From Desulfobacteraceae bacterium (GTDB lineage: Bacteria; Desulfobacterota; Desulfobacteria; Desulfobacterales; Desulfobacteraceae), in assembly GCA_004796375.1 (NCBI GenBank), contig QZLA01000226.1, positions 1 to 64,000 on the forward strand: a stretch of 64,000 nt of DNA, written 5' to 3'. The translations under genes were made by a program, and so were the position numbers. Positions 51,931 through 60,700 of this stretch are shown here, in pieces (within the stretch, counting starts at the first letter, position 1; each line of letters begins with the position of its first letter). The notes beneath the pieces were generated by a model. It saw nothing but the letters and a program-made list of their open reading frames with translations. It was not told where the DNA came from and made no database searches.

Positions 51931-54477
51931 TTAGGATGGTTGGATGATGTTCAACAGTTGCCCGCCCTCATTGGCTGCGGCAGATGTCCAGAAAACCGAT
52001 TGATTTTCCCTGATACCGGGCAGGCTGTTTACGAAACGGGCAACGTCCTGGGCTTCGCTGCTCCCTTTATGGGACTGACAGTTGCCCTCATGGCATCCGG
52101 CCAGGATGACTTTTTCAGGGCCCCGGGCCAGGGATTTGAGGACCAGGCCGGTACTGATGCGGCAGGCACAGGGTACTTCGATCACCTGGCAGTCCTGATC
52201 ACCCAGGGTTCCATTTTCAAACACGGTTTTGGCGGCCAGGGCGGCGGAGCGTTGACAGGCAAACACCACACACTGCCCCTTTTGAATGGCGGCGATCATC
52301 TCATCATCGGAATGGTCGGTCTTTTCAATGGCCAGGGCCGGGCAGTTGGCCACACACAGGCCGCATGCATAACAGGCCTCCGGGACGATAGCCGGTTTAA
52401 CCCCGTTGTTGATCCGTATGGCTGAATGGGGGCAGACCCTCAGGCAGGTCAGGCATTTGGCACATTTTTTTTCATTGATCACCACCCCGGGATCTGCCGG
52501 GTCTTGGGGATGCTTTAGCTCCCAGAGCCGGGCACAGATGTTGAGCAGTTCCGCCTGAACATCATCCGGTGTCACATCATCGTGACCGGTGCCGGTATAG
52601 AAGACACCTTTTCTGAACGATCCGGTCAGCCGGTGGCGGATATTGGGAGATTGGAGTCCCCCTTCTCGATCCAGGGGTTCATTGACAAGATCGGCCAATG
52701 CATCAAAGTAAACATCAGGAACAGACCGGTCCGGTAGGATCAGCCACTGGCTTTCCACAGAAACCGCCATCCCTTTCAAGGATACTTCCTTGACGGTGAA
52801 TTGAATGATATCGGACTGATCTGCGGCCTGGATATCATCCGGTGTGTTGATCCTTAAAAACTTAACACCGTTCTTTCTGGCTTCATCATACAGGCGCTGG
52901 CCGTCCATTCCATGAACCAGCATCTTTTCCATGAATACCGTAACGGTTTTTTTCAGTTTGGCTGCCCGGGTTGCCAAAAGGAGCAACTGCCGGGAAGATT
53001 GTTTGGATTCCGGACCGGAAAAGTCCTGCCAGAACGCCAGTTTATCAGGGATCATTTCAGGATCCGTATCCAGTGTGCTTGCAAACCCTTCCAGGGAGAG
53101 GATCTTGTCGGATTTGATTCCAAGATCGTTACCCGCGGGCAGGAATTGGTCTTCCCCGGCAAGGATGATGGCCCGGCATGACAGTGAAAATGATTTTTTC
53201 TTTTCCTCGTCGCCTGCAGTGTAGGTCAGGAGATATTGGTTGGCATACCCGGTCACCGAAACGACCCGGGAATCGGGGATATAGTTGTTCAGAGTGGCCG
53301 GCAGATCCCTTCTATGGCCCTGGCCGAAGACCCAGGGGTCAAATCCTAGGGCAGACAGGGTGTGTGCCGTCTCGATTCCGGCATGACCGTCACCCATGAC
53401 CGCCACAGGGAACGGATCGGACGGTTGGGAAGCCTCAGCGGCCGATTGGATGATCCTATGGGCGCAATTTTCGCCTTCCACGACAGAGGTGATAATATCC
53501 TTGGGCCCGTCGGCACATCCTGCAACCAGGATTCCCGGATCAGAGGATTGACCGCTGCTTCCAGGGATGCCGTTGGTCAGGAATCCCCAGTCATTGACCG
53601 GCAGATCAAGACCTTGAACCATCCCGGCCGTTCCCGGCTGGGCATGAAGTCCCACGGACAAAACCACCAGGTCGAAATGCGATGCAGCCCTGGCCATGGA
53701 GTCAGGATTTTCGTGGATCAGGGTTAATGGATTGTCCGGGTTACCTTTTAGGATCTCCGCTGGAACGCCCTGGACCAGGCGGATATTGTCTTTGAGTGCA
53801 CCAAACTCCGTTCTGGCCTCTTTTCCGATCACCTGGAGGTCCATATAAAACATCGTGACATCCGCACCCGGAATCATGTGAAGGATCTTATTGATATGCC
53901 TCAAGGAAATTTTGCAGCAGACCTGCGAGCAAAAATCCCGCTTCTTTTCCCGGTTCCTTGAACCGACACATTGCAGGAATGCGATTCGGGGAGATTCTTT
54001 GTCTGTGAGGAACCGGTCAAGGTTCTGGTTGGTCAACAGGTGGTTCAACTGGTTGGTGGTGATGACACCGGGGTGTGCATCACATGCCTGACCCAGAAGT
54101 CCATCCGGTCTGAATGCTGAAAATCCGGATGCCAGGATCACATGATCTGCTTTCAGGGGGGGAGAATCCGGATCCAATATGGCAGAGTAGGACCCCTCGT
54201 TTTTCTCAATGGCCGTTACCTGTTGGTTGAGGTGAAGAGAGATGCCGTTCTTATTTGCAACGGATTGTGCAAGCTCCTGTGACAGGCAGGCCCCGCAGTT
54301 CTGGCAGGTATCCGTGGCCATGCATGCCCAAAGGGATGCATTTCCGCCAAGGGTAGGTGATTTCTCCACAAGATGAACATTGATATGATGTTGGGCCAGG
54401 TGACGGGCTGCTGACATTCCGGCGACACCACCGCCGACAACCACAACGGTTTTTTCCTCTAGCGCATGTTTGTTCAT
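51931..54477 (-). CDS. HdrA-like FAD/iron-sulfur protein with C-terminal MvhD-like domain
   Basis: This 848-residue protein has an FAD fold (VVVVGGGVAGMSAARHL, about 11-27), the HdrA-type Cys cluster CMATDTCQNCGACL (about 52-65), a large FAD body, two ferredoxin motifs (CAKCLTCLRVCP, CYACGLCVANCP, about 670-715) and an MvhD/FlpD-like domain (about 735-848, VPCACRISTG, AGCHEGNCQSHKG). The fusion equals that in QmoB and in HdrA-MvhD proteins that take electrons from hydrogenase, formate dehydrogenase or NADH. With the adjacent HdrD-like protein it would form a soluble flavin-based electron-transfer or bifurcating complex. The donor is not in the window. Confidence 0.9.
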   Translation of the reverse strand: MNKHALEEKTVVVVGGGVAGMSAARHLAQHHINVHLVEKSPTLGGNASLWACMATDTCQNCGACLSQELAQSVANKNGISLHLNQQVTAIEKNEGSYSAILDPDSPPLKADHVILASGFSAFRPDGLLGQACDAHPGVITTNQLNHLLTNQNLDRFLTDKESPRIAFLQCVGSRNREKKRDFCSQVCCKISLRHINKILHMIPGADVTMFYMDLQVIGKEARTEFGALKDNIRLVQGVPAEILKGNPDNPLTLIHENPDSMARAASHFDLVVLSVGLHAQPGTAGMVQGLDLPVNDWGFLTNGIPGSSGQSSDPGILVAGCADGPKDIITSVVEGENCAHRIIQSAAEASQPSDPFPVAVMGDGHAGIETAHTLSALGFDPWVFGQGHRRDLPATLNNYIPDSRVVSVTGYANQYLLTYTAGDEEKKKSFSLSCRAIILAGEDQFLPAGNDLGIKSDKILSLEGFASTLDTDPEMIPDKLAFWQDFSGPESKQSSRQLLLLATRAAKLKKTVTVFMEKMLVHGMDGQRLYDEARKNGVKFLRINTPDDIQAADQSDIIQFTVKEVSLKGMAVSVESQWLILPDRSVPDVYFDALADLVNEPLDREGGLQSPNIRHRLTGSFRKGVFYTGTGHDDVTPDDVQAELLNICARLWELKHPQDPADPGVVINEKKCAKCLTCLRVCPHSAIRINNGVKPAIVPEACYACGLCVANCPALAIEKTDHSDDEMIAAIQKGQCVVFACQRSAALAAKTVFENGTLGDQDCQVIEVPCACRISTGLVLKSLARGPEKVILAGCHEGNCQSHKGSSEAQDVARFVNSLPGIRENQSVFWTSAAANEGGQLLNIIQPS

Positions 54478-54531
54478 AACCGGTATAGCCTCTTGATTAA
54501 TAGCGATAAAATATTATGTTGAGTTTATGTT

Positions 54532-54545
54532 TAACAATTTTGTTA
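54532..54545. promoter_or_regulatory. Palindrome in the divergent hdrA/flavodoxin-reductase region
   Basis: TAACAA-TT-TTGTTA is a perfect 6-base palindrome centred between the divergent genes starting at 54477 and 54663. It could be an operator controlling both, but AT-rich palindromes also arise by chance and no known regulator consensus fits. Confidence 0.3.
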
Positions 54546-54662
54546 TCATATAGAGAAGAATCAAAGAAATCAATCTGGATTTCGTATACTGAAAATGAAT
54601 CCGCCATGGTGAATACTGCCGGGAGAATCCGGCGTACATGATGACGATAATCTGGAGAGCCA

Positions 54663-55229
54663 ATGAAAGTTCTTGTATTAATGGGCAGCCCTCGAAAAAA
54701 GGGTAACACAGCCAAAATCACCGGATGGGTGAAAGATGAAATGGTTTTTTTAGGGCATGATGTCGACTATATATACCTGAACGAGAAAAACATCAGCGGC
54801 TGTATGTCATGTGCGAGCTGCAAAGACCAGGCACAGCTGACCGCATGTATCCAGAAGGATGAGACCCCTCAGATCCTTCAGAAGATGGCACAGGCCGACC
54901 TGATCCTTTTTGCCTCGCCCGTTTATTTCTGGGGATTTACCGCTCAGATGAAAGCATTGATCGACAGAACATTCAGTCTGTACAGCAAATATAATCAACC
55001 CGGCCACTCCTCTTTGATCCAGGGAAAGAAAACCGCGCTCCTGGTTACGGGAGGCGGCGCATTCAAAGATAATGCAGAGCCCCTGTTTCTGGCATTTGAC
55101 CGCATACAGAAGCCCTGGAAAACCATCAAGTCGGGAGAGATGTTTATCGGGCCGTGCACCACACCGGACAAACTTGGGGACAATACCATGGACAAGGCCA
55201 GGCAATTTGCCAATAAAATCTGCCAATAA
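54663..55229 (+). CDS. Flavodoxin-fold NAD(P)H:FMN reductase (paralogue of the gene at 13521)
   Basis: This 188-residue protein has the FMN loop [18 protein letters not shown] (about 6-23), the Cys-rich loop [23 protein letters not shown] (three to four Cys, about 46-66, as in Isf-type flavoproteins) and [18 protein letters not shown] near 83. It is shorter than its paralogue at the C-terminus. It is divergent from the HdrA-like gene and followed after 61 bases by a NUDIX gene. Confidence 0.85.
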   Translation: MKVLVLMGSPRKKGNTAKITGWVKDEMVFLGHDVDYIYLNEKNISGCMSCASCKDQAQLTACIQKDETPQILQKMAQADLILFASPVYFWGFTAQMKALIDRTFSLYSKYNQPGHSSLIQGKKTALLVTGGGAFKDNAEPLFLAFDRIQKPWKTIKSGEMFIGPCTTPDKLGDNTMDKARQFANKICQ

Positions 55230-55290
55230 GCGCCACAGATTCTGCTTTTCATTGAAAATCACTGCATATTCGTATAGAACACCAGAAGAT

Positions 55291-55797
55291 ATGAACAGAT
55301 CCGCGGAATATAAATTTTGCCCCGTATGCGGTACGCCATTCATTAAAAGACGGCTGATCAGCCATGAACCCGAGCGCCTGGTATGCCCCTCCTGTGATTT
55401 CATACTTTACCTGGATCCCAAGCTGGTGGCCTGCACCATCGCGCGCACCAAAAACGGTATTGTGCTGCAGCAGAGAAACAAGTCACCCAAAAGAGGATAC
55501 TGGGTTCTGCCGGGTGGATTTGTGGACCGGGGGGAAACCCTTGAGCAGGCTGCCATCAGGGAGTTCTACGAGGAAACCGGCCTGCACACCCGGATTGACA
55601 GCCTGATCGGGACCTATTCCTATCCCGGCCAGGCCAATATCATCATCGTATTTAACAGCCGGATCACCGGGGGGATCCTCAGGCCCTGCCATGAATCCAT
55701 GTCTGTTGCCGAATTCGCAGTCAACCGCATCCCCTGGGATGATCTTGCCTTTGACACCACAAAAAATGCACTCCAAACATACGTAAAAAAATTCTGA
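55291..55797 (+). CDS. NUDIX hydrolase with N-terminal zinc ribbon
   Basis: This 168-residue protein has an N-terminal four-Cys zinc ribbon (FCPVCGTPF and VCPSCDF, about 9-34) and a complete NUDIX box [18 protein letters not shown] plus YEETGL (about 76-100). It hydrolyses a nucleoside diphosphate linked to another group, possibly NADH or ADP-ribose, since NudC-type enzymes share the ribbon. The ATG at 55291 is chosen because the ribbon starts directly after it; the frame extends upstream through unrelated sequence. Confidence 0.88.
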   Translation: MNRSAEYKFCPVCGTPFIKRRLISHEPERLVCPSCDFILYLDPKLVACTIARTKNGIVLQQRNKSPKRGYWVLPGGFVDRGETLEQAAIREFYEETGLHTRIDSLIGTYSYPGQANIIIVFNSRITGGILRPCHESMSVAEFAVNRIPWDDLAFDTTKNALQTYVKKF

Positions 55798-56097
55798 ATT
55801 TATAACCCACTGAAAAAATAAGCATATTTGGTTCCTTTGGGGCGATCTGGGAACTTCCCATGAAAAAATAGGGAAAAACCCCGGGCGAAATGGGCATTCC
55901 CCCAATTGTTTTTTGATCCTGGATATTGTTTTCTATTATCACGCCAGGGAATTACAGCCAGAGCCCGGAAATTTGAGGGCACCTCCGCTGGTTGTTTTCC
56001 ACAGCGGCCGGGCAGGGAAGGTCGGGCCCTGCCCGGTCAACCAAAATACATTAAAGGGGTTTAAAATCCATTGTATTCAAAAAAAGGAGAAAGGGTC
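55798..56097. other. Structured 300-base intergenic region
   Basis: No convincing gene is seen between the NUDIX stop and the secreted-protein start. The stretch is rich in G- and C-runs able to pair (GGGAA-C-TTCCC near 55850-55860) and has one strong hairpin at 56008-56036. It could be a long leader or a small RNA, but no known riboswitch consensus was recognised. Confidence 0.35.
56008..56036 (+). terminator. GC-rich hairpin upstream of the secreted repeat protein
   Basis: CCGGGCAGGG (56008-56017) and CCCTGCCCGG (56027-56036) form a perfect 10-base stem with a 9-base loop. No T-tract follows, so it is either a weak terminator for the upstream genes or part of a structured leader ending 61 bases before the next start codon. 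Confidence 0.5.
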
Positions 56098-56877
56098 ATG
56101 AAAAAGCTTATCAGTTTAACCATCGTATGTTTACTTTTTGGAACCGCAGCCACTGTATTCGGGGCAGGCGGGCAGGGACGCATGGCAGTCAGGAATGCCT
56201 ATTTTGACAAGGCCACCGGGCACAAGTATTTCAGGAATACGGACAACACCTACAGCGAGTATTCCAAGAAAGGTGTTTTTTTAAAAAGCGGGATTCCCAG
56301 CACCTCTGCGCTGCTGGTATCCGGAAAGCATATTACCCCCATGGGAAATGACACCTACCTGGTTTACCATCGTTACATGAACAACACCAATGATCTCCAG
56401 ATTCTGCCCTCCAATGCCCCCCATCCTGAGGGCTGGAGAAGTGAAAGCATCCTGTATTCAGGAAAGGCTCTCAATCAGCAGGAAACCGGTCTGGCCTATA
56501 CCAAGAGCAGCGGCTCCTACCGTCTGGTGGCCAAACGAATCATTGCCGTCGGTCCGGCTTACTTTGATACCGCCACCGGGCACAAGTACCTGAGAAACCA
56601 GGACAACACCTATACGGAATTTTCCAGACGGGGCAAAGTGCTGAAAACATCTGTCCCCAATACGCTTCCCCTGCTTGTTTCCGGTAGGAACATCATTGAA
56701 TTGAATAAAGACAGCTACCTGGTGTACGAAAAAGGGTTCAGCAGCAAAACTGAGCAGCAGGTGCTGCCCTCCTGGGAAAAACATCCGGACAACTGGCAGT
56801 GCAAGGATGTGTTGTTTACCGCAGATAATGTTTCCGGCATGAAGGGAAATCCCATTGGATATACACGCACCAACTAA
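56098..56877 (+). CDS. Secreted protein of two tandem repeats, unknown function
   Basis: This 259-residue protein has a clean signal peptide (MKKLISLTIVCLLFGTAATVFGAG) and two tandem copies of a module of about 110 residues. Each copy carries YFD(K/T)ATGHKY, then DNTY(S/T)E(Y/F)S, then a Leu-rich LLVSG, then YLVY and (Q)ILPS/VLPS with a Trp. The copies are roughly half identical. A GGAGAAAGG site precedes the ATG. No known family is recognised. The absence of membrane anchors suggests a periplasmic or exported protein, perhaps carbohydrate- or surface-binding. Confidence 0.75.
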   Translation: MKKLISLTIVCLLFGTAATVFGAGGQGRMAVRNAYFDKATGHKYFRNTDNTYSEYSKKGVFLKSGIPSTSALLVSGKHITPMGNDTYLVYHRYMNNTNDLQILPSNAPHPEGWRSESILYSGKALNQQETGLAYTKSSGSYRLVAKRIIAVGPAYFDTATGHKYLRNQDNTYTEFSRRGKVLKTSVPNTLPLLVSGRNIIELNKDSYLVYEKGFSSKTEQQVLPSWEKHPDNWQCKDVLFTADNVSGMKGNPIGYTRTN

Positions 56878-56889
56878 CCCGACAACCTG

Positions 56890-56929
56890 CCGGGTGTTGC
56901 CTTTTTACGGAGGAGCAGGCAGCACCCGG
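56890..56929 (+). terminator. Rho-independent terminator after the secreted repeat protein
   Basis: CCGGGTGTTGCCT (56890-56902) and AGGCAGCACCCGG (56917-56929) form a 13-base stem with one G-U pair, followed by TTTTGGGTCCTTTTT. It begins 12 bases after the stop codon. Confidence 0.75.
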
Positions 56930-57017
56930 TTTTGGGTCCTTTTTCCCGCCTTTTGACAATCCATCCATCACCATAGGCCCGTCCGGGCCGGAAACAGACA
57001 GAGATGATAACACCTAC

Positions 57018-57686
57018 TTAAACATCCAGGGATGATATGCCGTGTTTGATGGCAAACTTGGTGAGTGCGGGTATGGTGTGCAGGTCCAGTTTGCCCATGA
57101 TGTGACGCTTGTGATTGTCCACTGTTTTTTTACTGATGTACAATAGCTTTGAGATCTCTGCGTTATTTTTCCCCTCAGCGACCAGCTGGAGGATCTCCCT
57201 TTCCCTGGAGGTGAGGCTTGCGATGGCCTGGGATTCTGCCTCGTCATCCGAGCCGGGGGTAATGGCGGTCTGCACGATGAACTCCGTAATCTGGGCCGAC
57301 AGAAACACATTGCCCTCCATCACGGTATGGATGGCGGTGACCAGCTCTTCAAACAGGTTGTTTTTCAGGAGATATCCCTTGGCCCCGCTTTTGAGCATGG
57401 AGAGTACGTATTGCTTTTCTGCGTGCATGGACAGGGCAATGATGCGGGTTTGAGGGTGGCTTTTTAAAATGATCCGGGTGGCTTCGATCCCATTGAGGTC
57501 GGGCATGGAAACATCCATGAGAATCACATCCGGTGAATGAACGGCCATCAGCTCAATGGCCTCCTTACCGGTGCCGGCTTCGGCCACTATCCTGAAATTT
57601 TCCTGAGAGGAAAGGGACTGTTTTAATCCATAGCGGACGATATGGTGATCGTCTACAATCATAATGCTGATGGCTGGGTCGGGCAT
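57018..57686 (-). CDS. NarL/FixJ-family response regulator
   Basis: This 222-residue regulator has a receiver domain (about 5-120, VDDHHIVRYG, phosphoacceptor Asp in VILMDVSMPDLNG near 57, Lys in KSGAKGYLLK) and a LuxR-type helix-turn-helix (about 155-215, TSREREILQLVAEGKNNAEISKLLYISKKTVDNHKRHIM). AGGAGA 7 bases before the ATG at 57686 fixes the start. It lies 111 bases downstream of the multidomain histidine kinase gene, which is of the HisKA_3 type that pairs with NarL-type regulators. Its targets are unknown. Confidence 0.93.
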   Translation of the reverse strand: MPDPAISIMIVDDHHIVRYGLKQSLSSQENFRIVAEAGTGKEAIELMAVHSPDVILMDVSMPDLNGIEATRIILKSHPQTRIIALSMHAEKQYVLSMLKSGAKGYLLKNNLFEELVTAIHTVMEGNVFLSAQITEFIVQTAITPGSDDEAESQAIASLTSREREILQLVAEGKNNAEISKLLYISKKTVDNHKRHIMGKLDLHTIPALTKFAIKHGISSLDV

Positions 57687-57797
57687 ATCGGTTTCTCCTG
57701 CGGCTCTCACTGGCTTAGCAAAAGATGTCTATTAGGATTCAAAAAAAAAAGGGTTTTGTCAAGATTCCTTTGAAAAACTTATGGTTAAAATCAGGGA

Positions 57798-60700
57798 TCA
57801 ATCCGTGGTGTGATTGACAGGGACACGAAGATAAATGGCGCTTCCCTCACCTTTGACAGAGTCGATTTCCATGTCACCTTCAAGTATATTGATCCGTTCC
57901 GAAATACTGAACAACCCGAACCCGTCTCCTTTGCTGACCCGGCTGCGGTCAAACCCCATTCCATTGTCTTTGACGCAGACCGTTAGCCGGCCCTGGTTCA
58001 GGGACAGGGTCATGGATGCTTTATCTGCACGGGCATGCTTGATGATATTGATGATCAGCTCCCGGGACATCCGGTACAGGCTGACCTTCTGGGTATCATT
58101 CAGGGTCAGGGTCGGGGTGATGAAATTTTTGAATTCGATATGGATATCATTCTTGGTGCTGACATCCTCACATAGCCACTCCAGGGCCGCTTCAAGCCCT
58201 ACGTCATACAGAAGCGGGGAACTGAGCTGGAAGGTGAGTGAACGGATATTGGTCAGGGACTGTTCGAGAAGATCCAGGGTGATCCGCGCATTTTGAACAT
58301 GTTCCGGGATTTTCATGGTCTTGAACATGGAGATACTCATGGCCAGGGTCTGGGTGACACTGTCGTGCAGGTCATCGGCAATGGCTTTACGCTCCTGCTC
58401 CTCAACCTCCGCCAGCTGTGACGACATTTTCTGGAGCTGTACCTGGTGTTCCTTGATTTTCCGGGTGGCATGCACCTGCTTTCTGATCTCATTTTTCAGG
58501 TCTTCATACAAGGTTGAGTTGTCAATGGAGATAACCATCTGGTTGATCAGGATGTTCAATGTGCTCACCCGTTCTTCTGTGAATGCACCGCTGATGAGGT
58601 TGTTTTCCAGGTAAAGCACCCCTTTCGTACGCTTTTTCCCTACAACAGGAATACACAGAACGGATATGGGGCGATTTTTAAGCATGTATGGATCATGGTT
58701 GAACATCCCGCTCCGGGATGCATGCTCAAGGATGATTCGTTTTTGTGACATAAAGACATAATGGACAGTTGATGCGGGCAGCAGATCACTGGTCTGCGCC
58801 ACAATCGAGTCCTGAAGCACCTCGATCTCCTCTGGGTCTGTCTGTGCAGACGCCTGGATTCTGAGGTGATCATCGGTATGCAGGAGTAAAAAGGCCCGTT
58901 GTGCGCCTGAGTTCCTGATGATGAGACTGATCAGCTGTTTCATCAACTTTCTGGGTTGGACCTCTCTTGAAATGGCCTGGGATGCCCTGAGCACGGAAAG
59001 GACATCCGGGTCCCTGAAGGCACTGGACCCCGCAGCGCTGGTTTTTGGCGGCAGGGATTCCTTGAGCAGGGCATCAAACTCCTCTTTCAGCAGTTTGGAT
59101 TTTGGTGTGCAGCCCCATTCCTCAAAAAGGCCGATCGATTCCTGAATCAGGAATATGGCAAAATAGGGTTGTTTCTGCTCTAAAAAAAAACGGGCCGCCT
59201 GTTCGCAGCAAATCGCCTCCACATGGATATATCCGGCAGTTCTTGCGGCCTGGATGGCCAGGTGATAAAGCCGGGAAGCCTTTTGGAAACGGTTTTTAAA
59301 TTGATTGTATTTTGCTTGAAGCAGGTAATACATGTGAGGGTTGTTTTCAGGGGCCTGTCTGTATATCTTTTTAAAGAACCCAAGCTGGTCTTTGAAGGTC
59401 TTGAATAAGACGGCCGGGCCGGGGGACGAACCCGGTTTCATGCGATGGGCCAGGGCCAGGGCCAGGGCATGAAAAAACCGATGGGTCATCTGTGCGGTCA
59501 ACGTGACATAACTGTTGAAATAGGGTCTGCCCTTCTCGGCATATATCAGGGATCGGGTATGATCATCATGCAGATAGGCGATGATCTGGCGGTATAGAAA
59601 AAAGTCGGATACTGTCGCGATGGAGTAGGTTTTCTGCCAGGTTGCAACCAATTGCTCATCATAGATGTCCGTCGGGGACGGGGTGAGAAACGGTACATTG
59701 TCTTTGCCGCGCAATATCCGGATCACCTGGAAAAGCAGATCCAGATTCTGGTTCCATATGGCCTGTTTGGCGCCAAGGATATCATTTCGCCGCGCAGCCA
59801 TATCCTGTTCAATCTCGGAAAGTTTTGTTCCCGAGATAAAGTGTAGAAAAAAATACATCACATGGAGGTTGAATACATTCATAAAGATACCGGCACGCAG
59901 AGACTGTTTCAGGATCATGCTGATCTGATTCAAGTGATGCCTGGTTTTTCCGTGGCTGTTAATGGAAATCAGTATAAACAGGTATTCCGGCAGTATTTTC
60001 TGCTTCTCCTCCTTGAACCGGTCAATGGTGTCCACGGCAAGCCTGGCAAATTTGTATCCCTTTTCCAGCCTGTATTTCAGGTTGCTCAGGATGTGGGCGT
60101 AATAGGAGAATACATACCCGGCGTAGGGATTGATTCCTTTTTGGCAGATAAACCGCAGTGCCCGGAACATGACCACAATGGCCAGGGGATTTCCGTTTAG
60201 CGCACACGCCCGTGAAATGATGATCATAATGCGGATAATGGCACTCTGACGGGCATCGGTGATCTCCGGAAGGTCATCGATTTGATCGATGGGGGTTTTA
60301 ATAAGTGCCAGCCTGAATCCGAGAATTTCCCTGATCAGGTAAAACAGGTTGAAACGCCCAGGCAACTGAAATTCAAGCCGCTTGAGGATGGCCAGTGCAG
60401 ATTCTACCACTTCCCCGGCCTGGTATGCCTGCATGAGGTATGCGCTTTTGGCCTCAAGGATGGCCAGCATCTCGTCTGGGTGTCGGCTGTGTGATAATGC
60501 CCGGTCGTAAACTGTCTGGGCACTGGCCTGCTCTCCCATGATAAACAGGATTTCACACTGACGGATATGCAGCCCCATGGTCAGGTTGAAATCAGTGCGC
60601 CATCCATCTGAGCCCATCAGTTCAATCCCTGTTCTAAAATACTGCTCAGCGCTTTGAAGGGACGCCAGTTTCATTTTTTTCTGACCGGCTTTCAGGTTGA

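Noticed and set aside
55072-55290. Upstream extension of the NUDIX reading frame
   Set aside because: It overlaps the flavodoxin-fold reductase in another frame and adds no recognisable domain; the zinc ribbon begins directly after the ATG at 55291.
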